A stretch of 56,797 bases of DNA from Elusimicrobiota bacterium (GTDB lineage Bacteria > Elusimicrobiota > Elusimicrobia > UBA1565 > UBA9628), in assembly GCA_023249675.1 (NCBI GenBank), contig JAHFCE010000003.1:54988-111784 (forward strand), in the 5' to 3' direction. The notes under the pieces are model-generated. The model was not told the DNA's origin. It ran no database searches and was given only the letters and a program-made list of their open reading frames with translations. Of this stretch, positions 1-10,950 are shown one piece after another. Made by a program: the position numbers and the translations under genes. Each line of letters opens with the position of its first letter. The first letter of the stretch is position 1.

Positions 1-594
1 CGAAAGGTTATGCGGGGGAATATTGGTCGCCATGCCGACCGCGATGCCCGACGAACCGTTGACGAGCAGGTTCGGGACCTTGGCGGGCATGACGGTGGGC
101 TCGGTGGTCGTGCCATCGAAATTGGCGGAAAAATCGACCGTGTCCTGATCAATATCGGCCATGACCTCTTCGGCGATCTTAGCGAGACGGGCCTCCGTGT
201 ACCGGTAGGCGGCGGCGGGGTCCCCATCGACGGAGCCGAAGTTGCCCTGGCCGTCGATCAGCGGATGAAGCAGCGAAAACTCTTGAACCATGCGCACCAT
301 CGCGTCATACACGGCAGAGTCTCCGTGCGGATGATATTTTTTCAGCACTTCGCCGACGACGCCAGCGCATTTCGAGTACTTCTTGTTCGAAGCAAGGCCC
401 TCATCGTGCATCGCGTACAGGATGCGGCGATGGACCGGTTTGAGGCCGTCGCGCACGTCCGGCAGAGCGCGGCCAACGATCACCGACATCGAGTAGTCGA
501 TGTAGGACCCGCGCATCTCGGCGCCAAGATCGCGCTGGATGATGTTGCCGGCAGGTTCGGGGGTGAGTTCCGGCTGGTTATCGGGTTTGCTCAT
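1..594 (-). CDS. gyrA: DNA gyrase subunit A, N-terminal part (runs off the left edge)
   Basis: This is the first 198 codons of the breakage-reunion subunit of DNA gyrase, which with GyrB introduces negative supercoils. The translation begins MSKPDNQPE and continues with the typical GyrA start [19 protein letters not shown]. The quinolone-pocket motif [12 protein letters not shown] keeps the Ser and Asp that correspond to E. coli Ser83 and Asp87. The active-site tyrosine lies in RYTEARL. The ATG at 592-594 follows a purine-rich stretch, and gyrB ends 21 bases upstream, so the two are probably co-transcribed. The C-terminal beta-pinwheel lies outside the window. Identification is firm; only the end is missing. 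Confidence 0.97.
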   Translation of the reverse strand, partial: MSKPDNQPELTPEPAGNIIQRDLGAEMRGSYIDYSMSVIVGRALPDVRDGLKPVHRRILYAMHDEGLASNKKYSKCAGVVGEVLKKYHPHGDSAVYDAMVRMVQEFSLLHPLIDGQGNFGSVDGDPAAAYRYTEARLAKIAEEVMADIDQDTVDFSANFDGTTTEPTVMPAKVPNLLVNGSSGIAVGMATNIPPHNLS

Positions 595-615
595 GGTCTT
601 TTCTCTCTTGCTAAA

Positions 616-3180
<2,565 letters not shown>

Positions 3181-3486
3181 CTAACGATAAGTCGTCTTAA
3201 CGGCAGTAATCCATGGGCGGCTGAAATACTTATTGAGGGAACGAATCAAGACTCCTGATCGCATTTGCAGCTCCTGTGCCGCCGCCGCGCTTTTCGGACG
3301 CACGAACAGCGTTCCCCTCTTAACAGCCGCCAAAGCCCAATACTTCGCGTAGGCTCCACACTCCTTATCCCACACTGCGTTCAGCAAGGTCAACTTATCA
3401 TTGACCGTGCCGGCGCGGTATGAAAAGCTCTTAACCAAATCACCGGCGGTGGACCATCGCCCCGCCTTTTCCTTTTCTACGGTCAC
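3181..3486 (-). CDS. dciA: DUF721 / DciA-like protein, putative replicative helicase loader
   Basis: A 101-aa basic protein between dnaN and gyrB, where DUF721 genes are often found. DciA proteins load or operate the DnaB helicase in bacteria that lack DnaC or DnaI. The pattern agrees with the family: a central WALAAVKRGTLFVRPKSAAAA, matching the usual 'v..G.L.v.v.s...aqeL' core, then QELQMRSGVLIRSLN. The start is a GTG at 3484-3486 that overlaps the dnaN stop as GTGA, implying coupled translation. The helicase-loading role is inferred from family and position. DUF721 membership is likely but rests on a short sequence. Confidence 0.8.
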   Translation of the reverse strand: MTVEKEKAGRWSTAGDLVKSFSYRAGTVNDKLTLLNAVWDKECGAYAKYWALAAVKRGTLFVRPKSAAAAQELQMRSGVLIRSLNKYFSRPWITAVKTTYR

Positions 3487-4601
3487 AACCTCATTGGCAT
3501 GACGACGAATTTATAATCACCCTCGCCGCCAGCCGGCTCGAAGAGGGCGGGATTGACGGGACTCGTCATAGCCACCGTCACCGTGTCTGTGTCAATGTGC
3601 TTTAAGGCATCGACAACGAACTGCGGGTTGAAGGCCACTGAGAAATCGACCCCCCCATAATCGACGGCAACATCCTCATTGAATTCATTGTTTTGGCTTG
3701 AAGAGGTCACATGCAAAAAACCCTTCTTGAGCGCATACTTAACAGAGCCGCCTCGGTCCACAGCGCACAGCGCCGCGCGTTTCGTGACGGCGAGAATGTC
3801 TTTGGTTGGAGCGCTGAAGACGACCTCACGCTTGGTTGGGATGACTTGATCATAGTTAGGGAACGCTCCGCCGACAAGGCGGGAAAGAATCGTCGTTTCC
3901 TTTAGTTGAAAGGTTATTTGATTTTCGGTCACCGCAATGAGTATTTTCTCATCATCATTCTCCTTAATCTCAAGGAGGGTGATGAGCCGAAGGAGTTCCG
4001 AAAGAACCTTCGTCGGCACGATGACTGAAAACTCCCGGTCCTTTGGAATAACTTTTTTTGAGCATACAGCAAGACGGCGTCCATCTGTCGAAACCATCTC
4101 AAGTGTTCCCTTTTTGGCGGCCCAAAAGACGCCGTTGAGCACGTGCCGGGTTTCATCGGAGGAAGCCGCGAAAATCGTCTTCTGAATCATTCCAGCGACA
4201 ACCCCGGCAGGAAGCTCAAATGAAGAAGCTTTATTGAATTCTGGGAGAATCGGGTATTCAGACTTGGGAGCGCCAATGATTCCAAATCGTGACCGGCCGC
4301 ACTTAAGAGATATTTTTCCACCGACATCGACAGCAAGCTCTATGTCTTGGGAATCAGGAAGGCTGTGAAGAATGTCTGCAAATTTTTTAGCCGGAATGGT
4401 AATCGAGCCGTCCGTCTCAATCTCCGCTTTAACATAGTGTTTGACGCCCATTTCAAGGTCGGTCGAGACAACCTTCACACGCTTATCTTCCGTCTCCATA
4501 AGAAAATTCAATAAGATCGGAAGGGTGGTTCGACTTGACAGCGCGGACTGGATGGTTTGGACCCCCCGTACCAACTCTTCCCTGCTTATGGTTATTTTCA
4601 T
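3483..4601 (-). CDS. dnaN: DNA polymerase III beta sliding clamp
   Basis: A 372-aa beta clamp of normal length. It begins MKITISREELVRGVQTIQSALSSR, has the typical FxMETED and TDLEMGVKHYV segments in domain 1, and ends with the conserved VMPMRL tail. The ring-forming protein tethers Pol III to DNA and recruits other replication and repair factors. The ATG at 4601 has a GAGGAT ribosome-binding site about 9 bases upstream. It lies 166 bases downstream of dnaA, separated by a DnaA-box region. No recF follows; the next gene is the DciA-like gene, overlapping by 4 bases. Base composition is visibly less GC-rich than in the genes further from the origin. Confidence 0.97.
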   Translation of the reverse strand: MKITISREELVRGVQTIQSALSSRTTLPILLNFLMETEDKRVKVVSTDLEMGVKHYVKAEIETDGSITIPAKKFADILHSLPDSQDIELAVDVGGKISLKCGRSRFGIIGAPKSEYPILPEFNKASSFELPAGVVAGMIQKTIFAASSDETRHVLNGVFWAAKKGTLEMVSTDGRRLAVCSKKVIPKDREFSVIVPTKVLSELLRLITLLEIKENDDEKILIAVTENQITFQLKETTILSRLVGGAFPNYDQVIPTKREVVFSAPTKDILAVTKRAALCAVDRGGSVKYALKKGFLHVTSSSQNNEFNEDVAVDYGGVDFSVAFNPQFVVDALKHIDTDTVTVAMTSPVNPALFEPAGGEGDYKFVVMPMRL

Positions 4602-4636
4602 TTAAATCATCCTCTTCATCATCAAGCAGGGGATAG

Positions 4637-4716
4637 GGTGGATAAGCCGGCCCCACCAGCAAAAAAAACACCTAGATGTTGTGGATAAGTCACACGTCCC
4701 ATCCACAGTATCCACA
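4637..4716. promoter_or_regulatory. DnaA-box cluster between dnaA and dnaN
   Basis: Three matches to the DnaA box TTATNCACA lie in the 166-base dnaA-dnaN gap. TGTGGATAA at 4680-4688 is perfect. GGTGGATAA at 4637-4645 and GTATCCACA at 4708-4716 each have one mismatch. They could form the second half of a bipartite origin or regulate dnaN. The 4602-4767 gap holds nothing else that I recognise. Confidence 0.7.
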
Positions 4717-4767
4717 ATACGGCGGACCATCCCCAGTTGTCATAAAACGTACACATTTTTTTAACAA

Positions 4768-6117
4768 TCACCGTTCAGCCATTTTAATATCCGCCCGCAG
4801 TTTGTTGATGAGTTCTAGAAAAAAAGGATCTTCCTCCAGCTTCTTTTCAATCTTCTTGCGCGCATGCAGAACGGTGGAGTGGTCTTTGCCGCCGAAAGCC
4901 CGGCCGATGTCTGTTGAGGAGAGATCTGACATCACACAGGCCAGGTACATCGCGACCTGGCGGGGCATTGAGATTGAAACCGCGCGCTGGTGGCCTTTCA
5001 AGTCTTTAACATCGACAGAATATTTAAGCGCAACCACGCGCTGAATGGTCTCAACCCGCACCGGAGAGCTATCGTCGACCGCGATGGAGTCTTTTAAGAT
5101 ATCACGAGCGTCATCAACCGAGAGCGGGGCCCCCGTCATCGCCTGGAATGCCTTCAGACGGATCAAGCAGCCCTCAAGGGCGCGGACATTGGTTTTGACC
5201 GAGGATGCGATGAAGAGGATGACATCATCGGGCGCCGTGAAGCCCTCAGAGTTGGCTTTCTTGCGTAAGATAGCGATGCGGGTTTCAAGATCCGGTGCTT
5301 TGATGTCGGCGACAAATCCCCATTCGAGGCGTGAGATTAGGCGCTGTTCGAGGGGAGACATTTCCTTTGGCGAGCGGTCGGAACTGACGACGATCTGTTT
5401 GCGGGAGTCGAAGAGAGCATTGAAGGTGTGGAAGAATTCCTGTTCAGAGCGGTCTTTGGCGATCAAAAACTGAATGTCATCAATCAGCAGGCAGTCGAGA
5501 GAGCGGTAGCGCAAACGGAAAGAGTCGATCTGATTGTTTTGAACCGCCGCAATAAACTCGTTGACGAATTGTTCGCTGGTCGTGTAGAGAACGCGTGAAC
5601 GCGGGTGGTGCCGGCGGATCGAGTTGCCGATCGCGTGCATCAAGTGGGTCTTGCCGAGGCCGACGCCGCCATAGATCACATACGGATTGTACTGGGTGCC
5701 CGGGCTCTTCGCGATCGACTCGGCTGTCGCGCGGGCGAGGCGATTCGACTCGCCGATGACGAACGAGTCGAAGGTGTAGCGAGGGTTGAGCTCCGAGATG
5801 GGAAAGTCGGACTGCGGGGAGGCTTCGGGCACCGGATCCGACGGAGGAAGCACGCGCGTGAGATCGCGCTCAATGCGGAAGTCGATTCCGATTTCGCAGC
5901 CCGACAAGTCGCGCAGCAAGGCAAGCAGGCGCTTCTGATAGCGCTCCTTGATGCCGTCGGAGAAAAACTTGTTGGGGACCTTGAGCATCAAGACCCCACC
6001 CTCCAAGGAGGCGGCCCCCACAGGTTTGAGCCAAAGCTCGGCGTTTTCATCGCCGATTTCCGTGCGCAGCCGTTCCACGGTCTGGGCCCAGAGATCAACC
6101 CCGTCGGCTATTTTCAC
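4768..6117 (-). CDS. dnaA: Chromosomal replication initiator DnaA
   Basis: A 449-aa initiator that binds DnaA boxes and melts the origin. Domain I is at the N-terminus (LWAQTVERLRTEI). The AAA+ domain III has Walker A GGVGLGKTH near residue 150 and Walker B LLIDDIQFL. The C-terminal DNA-binding domain IV carries the DnaA signature GGKDHSTVLHARKKI. The start is GTG at 6115-6117, immediately next to a cluster of perfect DnaA boxes, so autoregulation is likely. Domain II is short. The gene runs away from the upstream oriC candidate and starts the leftward replication block. Confidence 0.98.
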   Translation of the reverse strand: MKIADGVDLWAQTVERLRTEIGDENAELWLKPVGAASLEGGVLMLKVPNKFFSDGIKERYQKRLLALLRDLSGCEIGIDFRIERDLTRVLPPSDPVPEASPQSDFPISELNPRYTFDSFVIGESNRLARATAESIAKSPGTQYNPYVIYGGVGLGKTHLMHAIGNSIRRHHPRSRVLYTTSEQFVNEFIAAVQNNQIDSFRLRYRSLDCLLIDDIQFLIAKDRSEQEFFHTFNALFDSRKQIVVSSDRSPKEMSPLEQRLISRLEWGFVADIKAPDLETRIAILRKKANSEGFTAPDDVILFIASSVKTNVRALEGCLIRLKAFQAMTGAPLSVDDARDILKDSIAVDDSSPVRVETIQRVVALKYSVDVKDLKGHQRAVSISMPRQVAMYLACVMSDLSSTDIGRAFGGKDHSTVLHARKKIEKKLEEDPFFLELINKLRADIKMAER

Positions 6118-6200
6118 AGGTTATTCACAGATGTGGATAACTTTTTATCCACAGAATAAGTATTTATATTTTATGAATTTATCAGTATTTCGTCCGGGTC
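6118..6200. other. Probable replication origin (oriC): DnaA boxes plus AT-rich element
   Basis: Directly upstream of dnaA lie three perfect DnaA boxes: TTATTCACA at 6121-6129, TGTGGATAA at 6132-6140 and TTATCCACA at 6145-6153. An AT-rich tract follows at about 6154-6192 and could serve as the unwinding element. The position is a divergence point, with dnaA leftward and hpf rightward. GC skew was not computed. The remainder of the gap to 6291 shows no further boxes that I can see. Confidence 0.82.
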
Positions 6201-6291
6201 TATTGGGAGACCCTCCCGCAACAAGGCGAAATCCTACCAGTTTTTCCCAGTCGAGTCAATCTTGGGCGATAATCTCGCGGCCCAGCATTCG

Positions 6292-6320
6292 TTGACAGGT
6301 CGAGGGCCAACCGCTAGAAT
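6292..6320 (+). promoter_or_regulatory. Promoter of the hpf-hprK-pts operon
   Basis: TTGACA at 6292-6297, a 17-base spacer, and TAGAAT at 6315-6320. The -10 box ends 9 bases before the hpf ATG at 6330, so the predicted leader is only about 3 bases. This looks like a strong sigma70-type promoter giving a nearly leaderless mRNA. Confidence 0.78.
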
Positions 6321-6329
6321 CTCACACCT

Positions 6330-6854
6330 ATGGAGATTCAACTAACGGCCAAGCAGCTCAACATCACGCCCGCGCTGCGCGAGTATGTGCAGCAGAAAAT
6401 GGGAAAAACCCAAAAATATTTCGATCACATCGTTTGGGGACAAGCGTTTCTTTTCGTGGAGAAACGCTCGCATAAGGCGGAGATGATCGTGCATGCCCCC
6501 GGGCAGACGTTCCGAGCCCTTGCGACGGCGGCCGATCTCTATTCAGCCATTGATCTTGCGTCCGACAAGATTGATGCTCAGCTCAAGAAGCACAAGGAGC
6601 GCATTAAAAACCGTCACAAGTCGGAGACCTCCGGGACGATGGTCGAGGCCGCGTCTGTCGCGCGGACTTCTTTTGCGGTGTCGCGGCAGTCCGTCTCTCC
6701 GATGACGCCGGAACAGGCCGCGGCGGAACTCGATGGTTCTGAGCGCTTGTTCCTGGTTTATCTAGACAAGGACACCGACCAGATTCATATTCTCTACCGT
6801 CGTGAGGACGAGAGTTTGGGGATCATCCATCCTGTTCGTAAAATCAAGCGCTGA
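6330..6854 (+). CDS. hpf: Ribosome hibernation promoting factor, long form
   Basis: A 174-aa long-type HPF/RaiA that binds the 30S decoding region and drives 100S dimers when growth slows. Residues 1-100 match the ribosome-binding domain (MEIQLTAKQLNITPALREYV, then the basic stretch KKHKERIKNRHKS). Residues 120-174 match the C-terminal dimerisation domain (MTPEQAAAELDGSERLFLVY to GIIHPVRKIKR). It is the first gene of an operon running into hprK, rapZ and PTS genes, a grouping reminiscent of the rpoN-hpf-ptsN-rapZ cluster of proteobacteria but without rpoN. No ribosome-binding site is visible, in keeping with the near-leaderless promoter. Confidence 0.95.
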   Translation: MEIQLTAKQLNITPALREYVQQKMGKTQKYFDHIVWGQAFLFVEKRSHKAEMIVHAPGQTFRALATAADLYSAIDLASDKIDAQLKKHKERIKNRHKSETSGTMVEAASVARTSFAVSRQSVSPMTPEQAAAELDGSERLFLVYLDKDTDQIHILYRREDESLGIIHPVRKIKR

Positions 6855-6858
6855 CGCT

Positions 6859-7809
6859 GTGCAGGCCGCGGAACTCACCGTCGGCGAACTCCTGAAGGAG
6901 CAGGGCGAGAGCCTGCGTCTTGAGCTGCTCTCGGGGGAGAAATCACTGGGTCGCCGGATCATGGTGGCCGACCTCAATCGTCCCGGCCTTGCCCTGTCCG
7001 GATTTCTTGATCGCTTCCGCGCGGAGCGCGTGCAGATTTTCGGTAACGGGGAGCAGGCCTACTGCCATAAGTCCGACGCCAAAAAACTAGCCGAGGCGCT
7101 GTCGGCGATGCTGTCCGCCCCCGAGCTTCCGTGCGTGATCGTCACGCACAATGCGTCGGTGTCGCCGGCGCTCATGCAGTCTTGCAAAAAGCACGGCGTG
7201 CCGTTGCTGCGTTCCGCTTATGATACGACGACTTTGACCGGCGAACTGTCCGAGGCGCTGGAAGCGCGCCTGGCGCCGGCGACAACGGTGCACGGCGTAC
7301 TCGTAGACGTTTATGGGCTCGGCGTCATCATTCAAGGTGAGTCCGGGATCGGAAAATCTGAGTGCGCGCTCGAGCTGCTCAAGCGCGGTCATATTCTCGT
7401 CGCCGATGACGCAGTCCACATTCAGCACCGGCGCGGCGGCTACTTGCGCGGCTCCTGCCCGGAGCCCTTGAAGAACCATATGGAGGTGCGCGGCCTCGGC
7501 ATCATCGACGTCAAGCTTCTTTTCGGCATCGGCGCTATTCTCGACCGCACGCGGATTGAACTCGCGATCCAGCTCGAGGCGTGGGGCGCGGCGGCGACAT
7601 ATGATCGGACCGGTCTTGACGCCAAGAAGATTTCCATTCTCGATGTGGAAATTCCGCTTATTCGGATACCCGTCAGCCCCGGCCGCAACCTTGCCGTTCT
7701 CATCGAGGTTGCGGCGCTGAACCAGCGCCTGCGCTCGCAGGGGTATTTCTCAGCGGAAAATTTCAATCGGCGCCTCATCGGCCACATGAAGTCGAAGGAG
7801 CGCGGTTGA
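6859..7809 (+). CDS. hprK: HPr kinase/phosphorylase
   Basis: A bifunctional enzyme that phosphorylates and dephosphorylates the regulatory serine of HPr. With the GTG at 6859 it has 316 aa, close to the family norm of about 310. Walker A GESGIGKS is at residues 160-167. The HprK signature follows in VRGLGIIDVK, and the N-terminal domain has the usual LNRPGLALSGF and VTHNASVSPALM segments. An in-frame GTG at 6802 would overlap hpf by more than 50 bases and is less likely. The target serine is present in the HPr gene of the same operon. HprK in an LPS-bearing bacterium is usually tied to regulation rather than classic Gram-positive catabolite repression. Confidence 0.95.
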   Translation: MQAAELTVGELLKEQGESLRLELLSGEKSLGRRIMVADLNRPGLALSGFLDRFRAERVQIFGNGEQAYCHKSDAKKLAEALSAMLSAPELPCVIVTHNASVSPALMQSCKKHGVPLLRSAYDTTTLTGELSEALEARLAPATTVHGVLVDVYGLGVIIQGESGIGKSECALELLKRGHILVADDAVHIQHRRGGYLRGSCPEPLKNHMEVRGLGIIDVKLLFGIGAILDRTRIELAIQLEAWGAAATYDRTGLDAKKISILDVEIPLIRIPVSPGRNLAVLIEVAALNQRLRSQGYFSAENFNRRLIGHMKSKERG

Positions 7810-8666
7810 TGAAACGAATTCCGAAGAAGATATTCGTCATCACCGGAGTCTCGGGCGCGGGCAAGAGTCAAGCGCTGAAGGTGTTCGAGGACTTCGGATG
7901 GTTCTGCGTCGACAACCTGCCGATCGCCCTGCTTGATGAGTTTGCGGCCTTTGTGGAGAGGTCGCCGGTGATGACGCGCGTCGCCCTTGGCATGGATGTT
8001 CGCGAGGGCCGTGTGCTCGGCGCGCTCCCGTTGCTCCTGCGGCGTCTCAAGCTCCAGGGTCTTGATGTCCATGTTTTGTTCATCGACGCGGCAGATGCGG
8101 CCGTCATCCGTCGCTTTTCTGAGACGCGTCATCGACATCCGCTGGGCGGAAAAATTTCCGATTCGGTGAAGCAGGAGAGGAAGCTCCTCGCTCCGATTAA
8201 GGGCATGGCCGACAAGGTCGTCGACACGACGCGTTTGACGCTTGGCGAGCTCAAGGAGAAGATTTCCGAGATGCTCGGCCTGACGCTCATTCGAGAGATG
8301 ACCCTGCAAGTCGTCAGCTTCGGCTACAAGCACGGAATGCCGATCGATGCCGACATCGTCATGGATGTCCGCTTCCTTCCCAACCCGCACTATCAGGCCG
8401 GCTTGCGCAAGAAGACGGGTCTTGATGAGCCGGTGCGAAAATACATTCTTCGCCAGCCCGCCGCGGGTAAATTTCTCAATGATTGGCACAGGCTGATCTC
8501 AACTTTGCTTCCGCATTACGTGCGCGAGGGGAAATCCTATCTAACGATCGCCATCGGCTGCACCGGCGGCCGCCACCGCAGCGTGTTCTGCACGCGCTGG
8601 CTTGCGCAGAAGCTTCGCGCGGCGGGATATCCGGTCCAGGAATTCCACCGGGATATTGCTGCGTGA
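7809..8666 (+). CDS. rapZ: RapZ / YvcJ-family nucleotide-binding protein
   Basis: A 285-aa P-loop protein. Walker A is GVSGAGKS at residues 13-20, followed by the family sequence DFGWFCVDNLPIALL. The C-terminal domain keeps FGYKHGMPIDADIVMDVRFLPNPHY and IAIGCTGGRHRSV. In E. coli RapZ controls glmS mRNA decay by binding sRNAs; in other bacteria the role is less clear. The ATG shares one base with the hprK stop. A TTG three bases earlier is possible but offers no advantage. The GTGA overlap with the following EIIA gene indicates tight translational coupling. Confidence 0.95.
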   Translation: MKRIPKKIFVITGVSGAGKSQALKVFEDFGWFCVDNLPIALLDEFAAFVERSPVMTRVALGMDVREGRVLGALPLLLRRLKLQGLDVHVLFIDAADAAVIRRFSETRHRHPLGGKISDSVKQERKLLAPIKGMADKVVDTTRLTLGELKEKISEMLGLTLIREMTLQVVSFGYKHGMPIDADIVMDVRFLPNPHYQAGLRKKTGLDEPVRKYILRQPAAGKFLNDWHRLISTLLPHYVREGKSYLTIAIGCTGGRHRSVFCTRWLAQKLRAAGYPVQEFHRDIAA

Positions 8667-9082
8667 TCAATTTCATCATCGTAACGCACGGAGAATTTGG
8701 CGCTTATCTTGTCGAAGCCGCGGAGGGGATCGTCGGCCGCCAGGCGCAGGGGGTGCGCGTCGTGGCCACTTCGTCGCGCCAGTCTATTGCCGAGATCAGG
8801 AGGTTCGTTGCGCGCGCGTTGGCCGAATTGTCCAATCCCGATGGGGTCATTCTCTTCACGGACATGCCCGGGGGCACTCCGAATAACCTTGCCTTCCCGC
8901 TGGTGCGCGATGAGCGGCGAGTGGAAATGGTCAGCGGCGTCAATCTCTACATGCTCGTCTCGGCGTTCAGCCAGCGCGAGCAGATGCCGATCGAGAAGCT
9001 CGTTGAGAAGGTCGTCGCCGATGGTCAGAAATCCATCCGCGATATCCGGGCCATGTTCCTCGCTGTGGCGGGGGGCCGGTAA
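8663..9082 (+). CDS. PTS mannose-family EIIA component
   Basis: A 139-aa stand-alone EIIA of the mannose/fructose/sorbose class. It accepts phosphate from HPr on the histidine in VTHGEFG (His9) and passes it to EIIB. Other family features are the LFTDMPGGTPNN motif and a VSGVNLYML stretch. The GTG at 8663 overlaps the rapZ stop as GTGA. The open frame extends further upstream inside rapZ, but that part has no EIIA similarity. EIIB, EIIC, EIID, HPr and EI follow, so the phosphorelay appears complete. Confidence 0.92.
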   Translation: MINFIIVTHGEFGAYLVEAAEGIVGRQAQGVRVVATSSRQSIAEIRRFVARALAELSNPDGVILFTDMPGGTPNNLAFPLVRDERRVEMVSGVNLYMLVSAFSQREQMPIEKLVEKVVADGQKSIRDIRAMFLAVAGGR

Positions 9083-9083
9083 T

Positions 9084-9566
9084 ATGGGCGTTGCCCTTTT
9101 ACGCATCGATGATCGCCTCATCCATGGCCAGGTGGTCGAGGGTTGGGTTCCTTTTCTTCGGGTCGACCTTGTTGTCGTGATCTCCGATGCGGCGGCCTCC
9201 GATGAAATCCAAACCGCGCTCATGAAGATGGCCTTGCCGCCCGCGGTCGGCCTGCTCGTCGTGCCGGTTGCCGAGGCGGCGGCCAGGCTGAGATCGTTGG
9301 AGCGGGCTTCGCGAAGGTCCCTGGTGCTCGTGCCCGGGCCCGTGGAGGCGCTGGCCCTGATGGAAAGCGGCGTTGAGGTCGACCGCATCAATGTCGGCGG
9401 CCTTCACTACACGGTCGGCAAGGTGCAGCTTGGCCGAGCGCTGTTTCTTAATGAGAAGGATCGGCTGGCCCTGGTGGCGTTGGCCGCCAAGGGTGTGCGG
9501 CTTGAGGGGAGGGCTCTTCCCTCCGACGTCGCAGAGGACTTGACCGCGGCCCTGGAAGGCCGATGA
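9084..9566 (+). CDS. PTS mannose-family EIIB component
   Basis: A 160-aa EIIB. The N-terminal RIDDRLIHGQVVEGWVP is the family hallmark, with the phosphorylated histidine at His14. VDRINVGGLHY is the second conserved segment. It transfers phosphate from EIIA to the incoming sugar. The ATG at 9084 follows the EIIA stop by one base. A longer open frame in this register is only a read-through of the EIIA region. The end overlaps the EIIC start by 4 bases. Confidence 0.92.
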   Translation: MGVALLRIDDRLIHGQVVEGWVPFLRVDLVVVISDAAASDEIQTALMKMALPPAVGLLVVPVAEAAARLRSLERASRRSLVLVPGPVEALALMESGVEVDRINVGGLHYTVGKVQLGRALFLNEKDRLALVALAAKGVRLEGRALPSDVAEDLTAALEGR

Positions 9567-10165
9567 CAACGACTATTCTGATCGCCTGCGCGGCTCTCGC
9601 TGTCCTTGAACTTGATGTCGTTTTGATCGCGCAGACCATGGCGTCTCGTCCGCTTGTCGTGGGAGCCGCCTTTGGCGCGTTCATGGGCAAGCCGGAGGCC
9701 GGAGCTCTGTTTGGCGTTGTTTTCGAGTTGCTGAGCTTGGGGGACCTTCCCATCGGTGGGAACCTGACTTGGTCAGCGACGATTGCAGCCGGCACGGCGA
9801 CGGTGCTTGCGGGCGCGGGGACCTCCTTTGCCCCCTGCTTTTTTGGAGGCATTGCCGCCGGCATCGTTCACTCCCGCCTTGAGGCCACCGAGCGCGTGCA
9901 TCGCGCTTTGACTGGCGACGCCCTGGCTCATCGCGCCGAGGCCGGGGGCCGCGCGCTGGGTCGGGCGCTTGGCGCTTCAATCGCCGCGCATGCCGCGATG
10001 ACCTTTGTTGTTGCATGCGCCATCGTGGCGTTGGTCGTCCCCATTGACCGCCTGTGGTGGGCGCGCGCGCCTGCGGTCATCCAGGCCGGGAGTTTTCTCG
10101 CCGTGTCGAGCGCTCCGTGGATCGGTCTTTCGGGAGTGACGCTGTGGTGCTTGAGGCGCGTATGA
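9563..10165 (+). CDS. PTS mannose-family EIIC component (short)
   Basis: A 200-aa, very hydrophobic membrane protein with several predicted helices. It matches the EIIC mannose-family pattern: an AALAVLELDVVLIAQTMASR start and the FGVVFELLSLGDLPIGGNL stretch, like the family's E..w.G..piGg.. signature. It would form the sugar channel with EIID. At 200 residues it is clearly shorter than typical EIIC proteins of about 250 to 270, so one or two helices may be missing. Start and stop both overlap the neighbouring genes by 4 bases. The substrate cannot be read from the sequence. Confidence 0.85.
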   Translation: MTTTILIACAALAVLELDVVLIAQTMASRPLVVGAAFGAFMGKPEAGALFGVVFELLSLGDLPIGGNLTWSATIAAGTATVLAGAGTSFAPCFFGGIAAGIVHSRLEATERVHRALTGDALAHRAEAGGRALGRALGASIAAHAAMTFVVACAIVALVVPIDRLWWARAPAVIQAGSFLAVSSAPWIGLSGVTLWCLRRV

Positions 10166-10950
10166 GCGCTCCCCGGATGACGCCAGGGATGAAGGTCCGT
10201 CTGGGCGCGAGGCTTCTGCTGCTACAGGCGCGTTGGGACCCGGCGCGCCTGCAGGGCCCCGGCTTCGCCTTTGCCCTTGATCCGTGGCTGCAGGTGTGTT
10301 GGGGCGGCGATCCCTCAGAGCTGCTTGCCGCTCGGCGGCGGCACCTTGAGCATTTCAACACGCATCCGATCGCGGCGTGGCTTACCGCGGGCATCGTCTG
10401 CCGGCAGGAAGCCGCGGCGTCATCGTTGTTGGGCGCTGCCCGTGAGGCAGAGATCCGTAAAATCGGACCGCTTAAAATGAGGCTCGGAGCAGCGCTTGCC
10501 GCCCTGTACGACTCGTTTTTTTGGGGAGCCTTGCGTCCTGCGAGCGCTCTCGCGGGCATTCTCGCGGCGCAGGCGGCATACCTCCTTGGCTCGCCGCACG
10601 CGCTGTCCTGGGCGGTGGCGGCTGCGCTGTCTGTCTATAACGTCCCGGCCGTGATGGCGCGTATTTTCGGCCTGTGGCGCGGCTGGGCTGATGGTGAGCG
10701 GGCCGCGGCCGAGCTCACGAAACTTTCCGTGCAGACCTGGATTCGCGGCCTGCGTTGGGCGACCATGGGTGGGGCGTTCGTGGCCTTTGGAATCGGGGCG
10801 TGGCCCCTGAGCGGCGGAGATCGCCTGATCGCGGTCTTGACATTCGCGGCAGGCTTGATTCTAACCCGACGCGGCGTTTCGCCGCTGGCACAACTTGGAT
10901 TGGCCGGGGTCGGCGGCATGGCCGTGTCGGCGGCGGGGCTGCGTTTGTGA
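10162..10950 (+). CDS. PTS mannose-family EIID component
   Basis: A 262-aa EIID. The HLEHFNTHPIAAWLTAGIV segment corresponds to the conserved 'h..fFNT.P....ii.G' of the family. It is followed by KMRLGAALAALYDSFFWG, matching 'sl..pLaGiGDsiFw'. Hydrophobic helices occupy the C-terminal half. It acts with EIIC as the membrane part of the transporter. The ATG at 10162 overlaps the EIIC stop (ATGA). The family's usual GDSIFW is ALYDSFFWG here, and the protein is somewhat shorter than the usual 280 or so residues, so the system is divergent. Confidence 0.88.
   Translation: MSAPRMTPGMKVRLGARLLLLQARWDPARLQGPGFAFALDPWLQVCWGGDPSELLAARRRHLEHFNTHPIAAWLTAGIVCRQEAAASSLLGAAREAEIRKIGPLKMRLGAALAALYDSFFWGALRPASALAGILAAQAAYLLGSPHALSWAVAAALSVYNVPAVMARIFGLWRGWADGERAAAELTKLSVQTWIRGLRWATMGGAFVAFGIGAWPLSGGDRLIAVLTFAAGLILTRRGVSPLAQLGLAGVGGMAVSAAGLRL

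Noticed and set aside
6802-6858. Longer N-terminus for HPr kinase
   Set aside because: It would overlap hpf by over 50 bases and has no family similarity; the GTG at 6859 gives a normal length.
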